The notes under the pieces are model-generated. The model was not told the DNA's origin. It was given only the letters and a program-made list of their open reading frames with translations, and searched no databases. This document shows, piece by piece, positions 47,264 to 59,620 of a stretch of 64,000 nucleotides of DNA (position 1 is the first letter of the stretch; every line of letters starts with the position of its first letter). The DNA comes from Molossus alvarezi (Eukaryota; Chordata; Mammalia; Chiroptera; Molossidae), in assembly GCA_037176705.1 (NCBI GenBank), contig CM073885.1, positions 165,220,290 to 165,284,289 of the forward strand, in the 5' to 3' direction. The translations under genes were made by a program, and so were the position numbers.

Positions 47264-49515
47264 TTGTTTTTATTTCTTTTTATTATTTTTTAAATTTTTT
47301 ATTAATTTATTTTTGTTACAGATATTTCTCCTTTTTTCCCCGTTGACAACCTCCTCCCCATCCCCCCTACCTCATACCCGGCTTTGTTGTCTGTGTCCAT
47401 CGGTTATGTGTACATGCATATAAGTTCTGTGGTTTATCTCTTCCCTCCCACACCCCCTCTTCTGAGGATTGTCAGTCTGTACCCCACTTCCACGTCTCTG
47501 GGACCACCCCATTCCTCAGACTGTTAAGTTCATTATATTCCACAAATAAGTTAGATCATATGATACTTGTCTTTCTCTGTTTGGTTTGTTTCACTTAGGA
47601 TGATACTTTCCAGGTCCCTCCATGTCGTCTCAAAGGATAAGAGATCTTTCTTTCTTACAGTTGCATAATACTCCATTGTGTATATGTACCACTGCTTTTA
47701 TCCATTCGTCTACTGATGGACATTTGGGCTGTTTCCAGATCTTACCTAATGTAAATAGTACTGCTATGAACATGGGGGTACATATATTCTTTCTGATTGG
47801 TGTTTCAGGCTTCTTAGGGTATATTCCTAGAAGTGGGATCACTGGGTCAAATGGAAGTTCAATGTTTAATTTTTTGATGTAACACCATATTGTTTTCCAT
47901 AGTGGCTGCACCAGTCTGCATTCCCACCAGCAGTGTACTAGAGTCCCCTTTTCTCCACACCCTCACCAACACTTGTTTGATGAATTGTTGATGGCGGCCA
48001 TTCTGACAGGTGTGAGGTGACACCTCATTGTTGTTTTAATTTGCATCTCTCTGATGACTAGTGATGATGAGCATTTCTTCATATGTGTCTTAGTCATTTG
48101 TATGTCCTGTTTGGAGAGGTGTCTAGCTCCTCTGCCCATTTTTTAATTGGGTTTTTGTTTTCCTTTTGTTGAGTTGTATGCAAACTCTATATATATTGGA
48201 AATTAACCCCTTATCTGATGTATCATTGGCAATTATGCTCTCTCATAAGTGGGTTCCTTTCAATTTTGGTGGTTGTTTCTTTTGCTGTGCAGAAGCTTTT
48301 GAGTTTGATGTAGTCCCATGTGTTCATTTTTTCCTTTGTTTCTGTTGCCTTAGGTGATGTATCAGTGAAAATTCTGCTGCGTATGATGTCTCAAATTTTG
48401 TTGCCTACATTTTCTTCTAGGATTTTTATGGATTCATGGGTCACATTTAAGTCTTTTATCCATTTTGAGTTTATTCTTGTGTATGGTGTAAGTTGATGGT
48501 CTAGTTTTTTTGGGTTTTTTTGCATGTAGCTGTCCAATTTTCCCAACACTATTTATTAAAGAGGCTGTCTTTACTCCACTGTATGCTCTTGCCCACTCTG
48601 TCAAATATTAACTGAGCATATTGTCTTGGGTCCATTTCTGGGTTCTCTATTCTGTTCCATTGATGTATCTGCCTGTTCTTGTGCCAGTACTAGATCACAC
48701 AGTCTCTGCTGGGTTGCACAGGCCTCTCTGGTGCTTCAGTACCCCGCAGGTCCCATGAGTAACTGGATCACACAGTCCGTGCTGGGTCGCACAGGCCTCT
48801 CTGGTGCGCCCCCACCACCCTGCAGGTCCCATGGGTGGGCAGTTGGATTGTACAAGTCTCTCTCAGGCTCTGGCTTCCCACTACTGTTGTGACCTGCTGG
48901 ACCGCACAGGCCTCTGTGGAGCCCCAGGTCCAGCCACTGACTGGCAGCTGGGGAGTGTTGCTGCCCTATGGGGCTCAACTCCTGCTCAGCTTTTGCTGAA
49001 GTTTTTGGGGATGGGTCTCATCTGCTGGTCTGTGCTTCTGTTGCCTGGGGATGGATGTCTGCTCCCCAGCCCCTGTTGCTGGGGATATATCTAGACTCTG
49101 ATCCGGCTGCTACTATGGGGGATGGTGCTGGGCTCCAGGCTGTCTGCAGCTTCCACAACTGGCACCTTGGGAGCTCCACTACTGTGCACTGGTCTGTGTT
49201 GACACAGAGTGTCCACTGGTCCCATGGTGCTAGGTGTGCTGGTGGCTCAGGTTGCTGGGCCCTAGCCGCTCCCACTGCCGCTTCCCAGGGAAGAGCCGGG
49301 ATCGTCCAAAATGGTGGGACCTCCCCCCGGTGCAGGGAGAAGCGCCCTGAAGGGCCCCATAACACGGTAGCCGGCTGCTCCATCCAGAGCATAGGAACCT
49401 TCTGTTCCACATCTCTGCACTGCAGGAGTTTGGTCATCCATCTTCAAGTCCACTCACACTCTCTCACACACTCACCCTCCCTCCGGTCCTGCCCACCGAC
49501 ATCTTGATCTCAATT
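47264..49515 (-). mobile_element. L1-A: 3' UTR and ORF2 C-terminus joined to L1 5' UTR
   Basis: Bat L1 3' terminus at about 47300-47600, then the ORF2 C-terminus (minus-strand [20 protein letters not shown], then PVIPLLGIYPKKPETPIRK) up to about 48690. There it jumps into an 820-bp GC-rich block that ends gagatcaagatgtcggtggg on the minus strand, like an L1 5' end. ORF1 and most of ORF2 are missing. Confidence 0.75.
48693..48845 (-). repeat. Tandem units in the L1 5' UTR
   Basis: Two adjacent units of 73 bp (48693-48765) and 80 bp (48766-48845), each starting gatcacacagt and containing gcacaggcctctctggtgc. A decayed third start (gattgtac) lies at 48846. Confidence 0.8.
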
Positions 49516-52060
49516 TTTAATTTTTTCAGGTAACACCAGTGTTTTCCATAGTGGCTGCACCAGTCTGCATTCCCACCAGCAGTGTACTAGAGTCCCCTTT
49601 TCTCCTCACCCTTGTCAACACTTGTTGTTTGATGATTTGTTGATGGCGGCCATTCTGACAGGTGTGAGGTGATACCTCATTGTTGTTTTAATTTGCATCT
49701 CTCTGATGACTAGTGATGTTGAGCATTTCTTCATATGTCTCTTAGCCATTTGTATGTCCTGTTTGGAGGGGTGTCTAGCTCCTCTGCCCATTTTTTAATT
49801 GGGTTGTTTTCCTTTTGTTGAGTTGTATGCAAACTCTATATATATTGGAAATTAACCCCTTATATGACATATCATTGGCAATTATGCTCTCCCATACAGT
49901 GGATTGCCTTTCCATTTTGATGATTGTATCTTTTTCTGTGCAGCAGCTTTTTAGTTTGATGTAGTCCCACGTGTTCATTTTTTCCTTTGTTTCTGTTGCC
50001 TTAGGGGATGTATCAGTGAAAATTCTGCTGCGTATGATGTCTCAAATTTTGTTGCCTGCATTTTCTTCTAGGATTTTTATGGATTCATGAGTCACATTTA
50101 AGTCTTTTATCCATTTTGAGTTTATTCTTGTGTAGGGTGTAAGTTGATGGTCTAGTTTCATTTTTTTGCATGTAGCTGTCCAATTTTCCCAACACCATTT
50201 ATTAAAGAGGCTGTCTTTACTCCACTCTATGCTCTTGCCTCCTTTGTCAAATATTAATTGAGCATAATGTCTTGGGTCCATTTCTGGGTTCTCTGTTCTG
50301 TTCCACTGGTCTATATGTCTGTTCTTTTGCTAGTACCAGGCTGTTTTGATTACAGTAGCTTTGTAGTATAACCTGAAATCTGGTATTGTGATCACACCCA
50401 CTTTGTCCTTCTTTTTCAAGATTGCTGTGGCTATTGGGGGTCTTTTTTGGTTCTATATGAACTTTTGAAGTATTTGTTCTAGTTCTGTGAAATATGTCGT
50501 TGGTATTTTTATGGGGATTGCATTAAATCTATGGATTGCTTTGGGTAATATGGACATTTTAATGATGTTAATTCTTCCAATCCATGAACAAGGTATGTGC
50601 TTCCACTTTTTTTTCATATCTTCCTCTGTTTCTTTTTTCAATGACCTATAGTTTTCTGCAAATAGGTCCTTTACTTCTTTGGTTAAGTTTATTCCTAGAT
50701 ATCTTAATTTTTTGCCGTGATGGTAAATGGGATTGTTTTTTCAGTTTCTCTTTCTGTGAGTTCATTATTGGTGTATAAGAATGCCATTGATTTCTTTACG
50801 TTAAATTTGTATCCTGCTACTTTGCCAAATTAATTTATTAAGTCTAGTAAATTTTTTATGGAGTCTTCAGGTTTTTCTTTTCTTTTTTTTTTTTTTTATC
50901 CTCACCCGAGGATATTTTTCCATTTTTTGTACAGATAGAGTGGGAGGGAGAGAGAGGAAGAGAGAGAGGGAGAAACATCGACGTGAAGGGACACATCGAG
51001 TGGCTGCCACCCGCACGACCAACCAGGGCCGGGGACAAACTGCAACCGAAGTACATGCCCTTAGCGGGAACCGAACCCGGGTCTCTCCGGACCACAGGCC
51101 GACGCTTTAACTGCTGAGCCAAACTGGCCAGCGCGGAGTCTTCAGGTTTTTCTATGTATATCATGTGATCTGCAAATAATGACAGTTTCACTTCCTCCTT
51201 TCCAATTTGGATCCCTTTTATTTTTTCTTCCTGTCTGATTGCTGTGGCTAAGACTTCCAGTACTATGTTAAATTAGAGTGGTGAAAGTGGGCATCCCTGT
51301 CTTCTTTCCATTCTAAAGAAAAATACTTTCAGTTGTTGCCTGTTGAGTATGATGTTGACTGTAGGTCTTTCATATATGGCATTATGTTGAAAAATGATCC
51401 CTCTATTCCCATATTGCTGAGTGTGTTCATCAGAAATGGGCACTGGATTTTGTCAAATGCTTTTTCAGCATCTATTGATATGATCATATGGTTTTTATTC
51501 TTCATTTTGTTTATATGTGGTGTATCACATTTATTGATTTGCAAATATTGTACCAGCCTTGTATCCCTGGAATGAATCCCACTTCGTAATGGTGAATAAT
51601 TTTTTTGATGTATTGCTGGATCCGACTTGCTAGTATTTTGCTCAGGAATTTGGCATCTATGTTCATCAGGGATATTGGCCTGTAGTTTTCTTTCTTTGTA
51701 GAGTCTTTTTCTGGTTTTGGAATTAGAAGTATGCTTGCCTCATAAAACAAGTTTGGAAGTCTTCCTTCTTGAATTCTGTGAAATTTTGAGGAGAATGGGT
51801 GTGTGTTCTTTTTTGAATGTTTGGTAAAACTCCCCTGTAAAGCCATCTGGGCCTGGGCTTTTGTTTGCTGGGAGAGTCTTGATTAACTCTTCAATTTCCT
51901 TAGTTGTTATTGGTCTGTTCAAGTTTTCTCTCTCTTCCCGGTCCAGTTTTGGGAGACTATATATTTCTAGAAATGTGTTCATTTTGCTTAGATTGTCGAA
52001 TCTGTTGCCATATAATTGTTCATAATATTTGTTAACAATCCTTTGTTTTTGCTTTTAAAT
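49516..52060 (-). mobile_element. L1-B: ORF2 fragment, RT to C-terminal part
   Basis: Minus-strand ORF2 pieces: NKSPGPDGF and [20 protein letters not shown] (RT), then [13 protein letters not shown]. The RT active site reads FADHM where FADDM is expected, so a catalytic Asp is lost. Several frameshifts. The C-terminal part at 49516-50330 repeats 47858-48690 of L1-A. The 3' end of this copy is absent. A VES SINE sits at 50889-51134. Confidence 0.85.
50889..51134 (-). mobile_element. VES SINE, class A
   Basis: Perfect 19-bp target duplication ggagtcttcaggtttttct at 50870-50888 and 51135-51153, inside L1-B. Confidence 0.96.
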
Positions 52061-52309
52061 AACAGTCTGATTGACATATAACTCACAGAGCACAAAATTA
52101 ATCCATTTAAGATTTAGGTAAATTTTTAAATAAGATGAACAATTAATTGATGTCCAAATGTAAAAAGTTCACAGATCAAATGTTAAAAATCCAGACAGAC
52201 CAGGACAGAATATGAAAACAGTAAGGAAAATAATTATAAGAGCGTACCTTCACTGTCTTGCTACTACAGAAAAGCCATGTTCAAAATGCTTTCAGATTCA
52301 GAAAATTTT

Positions 52310-52915
52310 GTCATCTTCTTCACTTATTTATTTTATTGTTGAAAGTATTAAGATGTCCCCCTTTTTTCCCCATTGACCCCCCTCCTTCCCTTTTCTGCCG
52401 CTCTCCTGCCTTCCCCAGCCTAATGTCTGTGTCCATTGGTTGTCAACGGCTCATTTTGTTCATTATGTTCCACAAATAAGTGAGATCATGTGGTACTTGT
52501 CTTTCTCTGACTGGCTTATTTTGCTCAGCATAATACTCTCCAGGTCCCTCCATGTCATCTCAAAGGTTAAGAGATCTCTTTTTCTTACAGCTGCATAATA
52601 CTCCATTGTGTATATGTACCACAGCTTTTTTATCCACTAATCTACTGATGGGCACTTGGGCTGTTTCCAGATCTTAGCTATTGTAAATAGTGCTGCTATG
52701 AACATAGGGTTGCATATACTCTTCCTGATTAGTGTTTCAGGGTTCATATGATATATTCCAAGAAATGTGATCACTGGGTCAAATGGAAGTTCTATTTTTA
52801 ATGTTTTGAGGAAACACCATACTGTTTTCCACAGTGGCTGCACCAGTCTGCATTCCCACCAGCAGTGTGCTAGAGTCCCTGTTTCTCCACATCCTCACCA
52901 GCAGATGCCATAGTC
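52310..52915 (-). mobile_element. 5'-truncated L1, 3' UTR and ORF2 C-terminus
   Basis: Minus-strand ORF2 end ([20 protein letters not shown], then ESLIRKSICNPMF-like text) and bat L1 3' UTR. About 600 bp. Confidence 0.88.
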
Positions 52916-55900
52916 TTTAAATGGCGGTCAAAATTTGAATTATGTAAGTGCAGCTGCTGTTTTATTTTGAAATTACCATCTCTTTGCCCTTCTTCCCCAA
53001 AACACACACAAAACCAATTATGTGAATACCCTGTCCCAAATCAAGGGAAAATGTGGAAGAGTTTTAAAAATAAAAGTATTTGAGACCTCTTAGGAAAACC
53101 GTCAGAGAAAATATTACAAAAGTACCTAGTAGTTCCAAATAGCTACTTCTTTAATACCCATTTGCTGTTACTAGTTAGCTTAGATAGCCCAAATATCAAA
53201 AAAAAATTACAAAAAAATTAGAATGTGAGAACTAGGATTCATGAAGCAGGTATATGTAAATAAAACTCAGGTTGGGGCAAGGAGGAAGGCTCACACACAC
53301 TCAGAAACCATATACTGAGGCCTAGAGGAGATGATGCCAGCGAGAAAATAAGGACATGTATGTCTCTAAGTAAATATATGCTAACTATCTACTAGGCTCA
53401 AGACACTCAGTTAGGACCAATTATCTCCTAGGTACCTTGCTGCCTTATATATAGGTCACAGAAACTGAGTCCAGTTAGTAATTGCATAGAATTAAGTGTA
53501 AATTCAGTAACTAATTACTTGCAGTAATGTAAAATAAATTTAAGATATAAACTGTATCTTTGTCAAAAGTGTCAGAGAGATACTGAATATAAAACAAGAA
53601 AGCTTTTAAACAAACAAATAAACAAACAAACAAAAAAGTATATAAAGATCACTTTGCAAAATCATGAACCTGTTATATTCAGGTCAAGAACTAAGCTACT
53701 ACTAACCGTTAAAAGAGCTCAGAAGTAAATAATCTTCACTGAACTATTTGTTTTCCTAAATAAAAGATGTAATTTGCAAGATGCAGCCTGCTTATATGTC
53801 TACTTTATATGCAGCAAACTGAGAGTGCATGGAGTTGGTTAGCATGACTTTTCTCCTTTTCTCAGGCTGGTTGAAAATCCAGTGATGTGCTGGATCTGTA
53901 CAATAATCAATAACTAATTTTATGTACTTCTATGATGTGCCTGAAGACATAAAAACTGACAAAAAGCAATTGCCAAATGATTGCTTCACTTGGTGATCCA
54001 AGAACTGATTAACTGAAAATTTTTTCTCAGGAAACAATGGATTTTTAAAGTCTACAAACAAGTGTACTGTTTGCATTGATTGATGACATGTTTTAGACTG
54101 TTATAAAATCAGGATTTACTGCATAACCTAAAAAGTTATTTCCATGATGATAAATGGATGCACTAAGATATTACTGACACTAATTTAACTTGCTTTAAAA
54201 ACAGAATTGTTTGGGGTGTATGTGTTTCTAAGGAAAATGTTAAACATAAAAAATAACAATTTTAAAGAGAAAAACCTGTTAATACTGTCAAAATATTAAC
54301 TTGACCTCCAAAGATAAATCGTCTTGATTATTTCCTACTGTATTTAAATCTGTAGCCTCTAAAAATCTTTATTAGGCTGCATACACATGCCTTGAAAATG
54401 TTTAAACATATCAAAGTGAATGCAATTCAACAGAATTTTGCCTTAAGTAAGCTCCATCACTTAAGTGACCCAGGAGTAGTAATTCTCAAAAGGGAGAGAG
54501 AACTGGGGGGAAGAAACCAATCGGGATCTTTTGGTGGAGGTGGAATGGAGGGGATGTGTTTTCAGTATTTTGATTTATTGCTATATGTGGATTTTATTCA
54601 TAATATTTTAGTTATTATTCCAGATTGTATATCTATCAACATGAAGCATGGGTAGAAAAGGTGAGACACTCTACTTAGAGAAATACAATGTAAATAATTT
54701 TAAAAGGTTGTCAGATTGGATCTGCAAGGAAAGGATAAGGGGTATCATGCTCCTACTTCTATGAGGATTGAACTAAAAAAGGCAGAGTTATTTATATTAA
54801 GAGAGACTTCTAGGTTAGGTGTCAGAAATGTCACTGGTAATACATAGAGAATTCCTCCTCTCAAATATGTTTCCTGTTAAAGTAGGCAAGAATCACACAC
54901 ACATACACACACTCCCACCACCACCACCACCACCACCACCACCACCACACCATTTGAATAGCAATAGTGTTCCTTCTTTTTCTGATCACTCTTTCTGGAA
55001 AAGTTGTGGGGGAGAGCCTCTGGTTGGTAGTAGTGAAAGAGTACATTCTTCTTTTCCTTCTTTATCATTTATTTTCTTATCTACATCTCATATAGGTAAT
55101 TATTTGAATTACCTCCTTAAAGTCACACCTGAGACATCTAATCAGGTATGTTAACACTGACATCTAGTTGTGAAAGGAAGATCAGCTGGATACATCCAAT
55201 TTCTGTTTCCTTTCATTTAAAGAGATAGCTTAAATAGGAACCATACTAAGCAAAACTAGACCTGCAAGGACTCCAAATTTAAAATCATTGCCAAATATTT
55301 TAGCACTGTTAGCAAAGTACATTTCTTGTTTCATTTTAAAGATTCAAAAGTCACAAATTATTTCTGTGAACGAAAATAAAAAGTAAGTTTGAAAAAAATT
55401 TTAATCCTTAGAAGTTTAACTAGTAGTCAACTAAAACCAGTTTACTTTGGGTTAAGATATACTTTAGATGATTGTTATTAGATCTGATTAAATGCAAGAG
55501 CCCATCAACCAGAAAGAGGACGAAACTGTTTAAGATCTGTGTACAGACCAGGGATGGGGAAGTGGGATGCCAAATCAATGTTTTTAAACAGGCACACTGA
55601 GGGAGTTCACATGGAAAGGAAAATAAAGATGCTACGCCAGATAATATAAAGAGAAGAGGAAGCAATTAATCTTGAGGAGGACCTTGAGGGAAGAAATTAA
55701 TCTGTAAGAAATCATTCCAGTAAATCTCTAGAAATGTCCACTTAAAATGATGTTGGTATAATGAGACAGTTAGTACAGCTACTGCTTTCCCTACTTCTTT
55801 CTTTCTCCCTCTCACCCTCCCTCCCTTGCTCTCACTCTCCCACCATGCCTTAATCTTCCCTGTGCAGAAGAAAAGCAAGAGAAAATGCAATTTTGGTAGC

Positions 55901-56065
55901 AGCTACAGAACCCTGCACAGCCCTGTATTACCCTTAGCCTTGGGGATGCAGGGAGCCTCCATTTCCAGGGACGTAATCTGGTCCCTAAAATAAAGTTTAA
56001 TAGGTAGTTGAAATTAGCATTAACTTCAAACTCTAGAACAGCTTAGTATATGAACGATGATGGTA
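52916..56065. other. TRDMT1 intron 1, mostly single-copy-looking
   Basis: AT-rich; an (AAAC)n tract at 53608-53640 and a (CCA)n at 54914-54949 are the only repeats seen. Open frames over the CCA run are artefacts of the repeat. TRDMT1 exon 1 was not found here. Confidence 0.55.
54914..54950. repeat. (CCA)n trinucleotide repeat
   Basis: About 12 CCA units preceded by a CA run. Confidence 0.95.
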
Positions 56066-56246
56066 AAAATGTTCTGTGTCTATGCTGTCCAATATGGTGG
56101 TCACTAGGCTCATGTGGTTACTGAGTGCTTAACATGTGGTTAGTACAAATGAGGGACTAAATTTCTAATTTAATTTAATTTTAATTAATTTAAATCTTAA
56201 TAGCTCCAGATGGCTGTGGCTACCTACTGGGAAGCACAGTTCTATA
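56066..56246 (+). mobile_element. MER5A hAT MITE (Charlie-derived)
   Basis: Tgctgtccaatatggtggtc, then ggctcatgtggttactgagtg, AT-rich middle and agatggctgtggctacctac: the MER5A consensus pattern. Confidence 0.85.
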
Positions 56247-56339
56247 ATCACTGGGATCATTATCATCAGCAGTCCTGGATGGGAGGAAATGTATACAGTA
56301 GGTATCATGACAGCCTATGGAGTCAAAGAAATTCATATT

Positions 56340-56535
56340 TAAATTTTGGATCTGACACTGATTAGTTGTGTAGTCTTGGAAAATTTACCTATCCTCTCTA
56401 AGCCTCAATTTCCTTACCAATGAAGTGGACATAATAGCAGTTCCCACATAGATTTCATTTAATCTATAAAAATTAAATAAAATAAAATATGTAAAACACC
56501 TAGTATATAGTAGATTCTCAGTAATTATTAAAATT
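56340..56535 (+). repeat. MIR SINE relic
   Basis: Gattagttgtgtagtcttgg, ctctctaagcctcaatttcc, then aaaacacctagtatatagtag, the MIR core and 3' part. Confidence 0.88.
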
Positions 56536-56700
56536 CCTATTCATTGTCTGATTTCTCATTGCCTGACTTCTAACTGAAAATATTATAGATTAAATAGACA
56601 AAATTATAATTACTATCATTAATTTTTAAATTATTGTTATTATTTTATTAAAGAAAGTATGCCAGTGAGAAGAGTTTAATAGTTATAACTGTTCATCTGG

Positions 56701-56817
56701 CCCTGGCTGGTTTGGCTCAGCGGTTGGAGTGTTGGCCTGCGGACCAGAGAGTCCCGGGTTTGGTTCCCACTAGGGTCACATAACAACAACAACAACAAAA
56801 AATAGACATTATCTATA
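56701..56817 (+). mobile_element. Head-only VES SINE copy with ACA-rich tail
   Basis: 117-bp insertion: tRNA-like head ccctggctggtttggctc to gggtttggttccc, then tcacataacaacaac units. Perfect target duplication actgttcatctgg at 56688-56700 and 56818-56830. Confidence 0.9.
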
Positions 56818-57839
56818 CTGTTCATCTGGCAGACAAAATTTCAGGAAAAAATATTTCTGAAAGACTTTAAAGTGACATAAGAAGGGATCTTCTTCACAAA
56901 TTATAATAACTAGATGGTTCTAATCTCCACTACACAACACTAAGAGAAAATGGACTAAAGTTTAGTAAGAGATCAACATTAATAAAAGGAAAAACTTTCC
57001 TAATTTTGCTATCAAACCCTAGCATTAAAGAGGAAAATAGTAAGGTATGAAGGGAAATATTTTTCAAAGCAGGGCAGAATCTCTTTTTTCCAGGATATTT
57101 ATTACTTCTTTCGTCCAATATGGATGTAAATAGTCCAACTAAACAAACTTCTAAAGATACTTTCTATCCCTAATACTCTATACATATTTAGAAAAAAAAT
57201 AGGTCTTCAGATCAATCCACTGGTTAGAAACTAAAGAACTTACAAGACAAATGCTATTCTATAGTTGGTTGTCTTTCGATTTGTCTTTCCCGGCTATTAC
57301 ATTTTTTAAGATTATTAGGGATGAAAATAGTAAGTCTATAATTACATCATGACAAATAATATAAAGTTTCAGTTTCCATATTCAGTGATGATACAGAGAA
57401 AAAGTAATTTGTAGGTACCAAACTGCAAGAATACGGTATAAATGCTTTGTTTTCCTTCTAATTACATGTATCTATTAGAGAGAAACTGCTACCATGTCAC
57501 AGATAAAGCTAGATCTTGGGTGAAATAGTGCTATATCGTTTTGATGATATCAATCTTCAATTTCGTTGTCCTTCTTCTCACTTCAAATTGCCTAAGTAGT
57601 ACCCACCTATTAGCCAAACAGCACTAAACAAATGAGTACTTAAAAGAACAGTATAGAAAGTGGATAGCAAGCATCATCATCTTCGTATTATAGAATTCAA
57701 AAAATTTAATTGCTCATTAATGCCCAGTGTCTCTGACGTCACCATGTGATTCCTAGGTCATAGCATCTCTGCAGAAGTTATTTGCCTATCCCAACATTTA
57801 TTTTTCCATTCTCTTCAATAATTAAAATCAAATTTATTC

Positions 57840-58260
57840 ACTGTGGCAATGCACCCAGGTAAAAGGACTATATCCCACCCCCTCTGTGGCCAGAGGGCCA
57901 TGGGGCTAAGTTCTGACCATTGAGATATAAGTAGAAGTATATCAAACTCTCAGGAAGTATCTTAAAAAAGAAGAAGGTGATAGATGCTTGTGCTTTCTGG
58001 CCTTCCTACTATTGGTTTGGAAAATAAATGTAATGGCTGGAGTTCTAATTAATGTGTTAGATCATGAAGAGGAAGGCTACTCTATAGGCAAAGCAAAGAA
58101 CTGGAAGAACAGAGGTCATGAATGATTTCATGGAGTCACCATGAAATACCACAATTAGACTTATTTTATGGGAGAAAGTAACAAACTTCTACCTTCTTTT
58201 AATAATATTATATTGGATGTTTTTATTACTGACAGTCAAACCTAATCCTAACAGATACCG
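57840..58260 (+). repeat. Ancient dispersed repeat, possibly a MaLR LTR
   Basis: Ctatatcccaccccctctgt, ttctgaccattgagatataag, and an end with caaacctaatcctaacagat resemble a common mammal-wide element; the family is uncertain. Confidence 0.35.
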
Positions 58261-59499
58261 CAGATGTTTAGATGGGGTGTGTGTGTATAATGAAGAGATA
58301 ATTTCAAGTTAATTTCCTATTTAGACTAGATCTATTTATTTCAACAAACTTTTATTGAGTATCATGTGCAACGCATTTTGCTAAATTATACAGAGGCAAA
58401 AGTTCATATTTATAAAGGTTAGGGGAGTTTTAAAAGTAAAACAACACTGTCTTCGCCTAAAGTACAAGAATGCTTCCTTAATATGAAAAATCATTTCCCT
58501 CTAATTTTCCTTATAAAGTGAATTTCCACCACGCAAATACTATTTTCATTATTTTTTAAAAGTTGCATCTATGTTCTTCAGAGGAGATAAACTTTAAGAA
58601 AATGTAGAGAATTTAAAAAACTTACAACAATCTTACATTAAATAAACAACTCAAAGACCTAATATGAACATTAATAACAACACCAATATTAATAACTACA
58701 CGTTATAATCCAAATCTCAAAAGCAAAACTACTAAATTTATCAGCACAGTGGTAATCAACCTCACATATTTTCTATCCACAGTGATCTCTTGCTAAATAT
58801 TTTTTCATAGCAAGACTTATTCAAATGATTTTTATCACAATATTGGTTATTAGAAAGAGACAGAAAAGCTACCACTAAGGAAGCTCTGTTTTCCCTTTGA
58901 AATGATGCTTCTTTGTTACCTAATAATCAAAAGACAAAAAGCAGCAGCAAACACCTGTGGTCCTTGAGATAAAACAAAGGTCAAACTACAAACGTTGATA
59001 ATGATTGCTAAAGAGAATATAAACATGATTTATTTAATTTTTCAGAATTTCATTTCAGCTCTTTGAATGATTATTACTTCATAGCTCTTTTTACAAAAGG
59101 TGTTTGGTGTTTAAAATAACTTATCGTCCTAAAATTAGGAAATGACTCCATCCATCAAGTTTTAATAACTTTTAAGATAAAATCACTTAGAGATATGAGA
59201 TTGTTTATTTTAAAATTATATTTTATTTAAAGGAGAACTAAATCTTCATTTGTTTTGTTTGTTATGGAAATTCTGTATTTTAGAAACCTTATAAAGGGAG
59301 ATGGTCAGTGTTCTCTGGACATTTTATTTATAAACTACACCTATAATATATATAACACAATGCCAATTTTTTAAAAAATAATATGAAAGCATCAAATGCT
59401 CTTTTTTCTGAACTCACATCAGTAAATTTACATTTATGGGGTTCATCAGGGTTCTTTCTAGATTCTAGCGAAATCAAGTCTGGTAATTCACTAAATACC

Positions 59500-59620
59500 T
59501 TCCTGATAAAATCTAAAGTTCTTAGCATAATCCGGACCCTGCATACCTATACAGCCTCCTCTCTCAACAGTGTCCCTTGACCAACTCCACACTCTCTTCC
59601 AATTCACACTTGCCACACTA
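59500..59620 (+). repeat. L2 relic
   Basis: Aatccggaccctgcataccta, then cagcctcctctctcaacag, matches the L2 3' pattern. Confidence 0.55.

Noticed and set aside
48968..49507. Long GC-rich open frame (179 codons) in intron 1, considered as exon 1 or a new gene
   Set aside because: It lies in a block bounded by L1 ORF2 and ending like an L1 5' terminus. It lacks the DNMT2 start motif and is low in recognisable protein features.
54819..55154. Open frames with poly-proline or poly-valine over the CCA repeat
   Set aside because: They are translations of a trinucleotide microsatellite with no splice or homology support.
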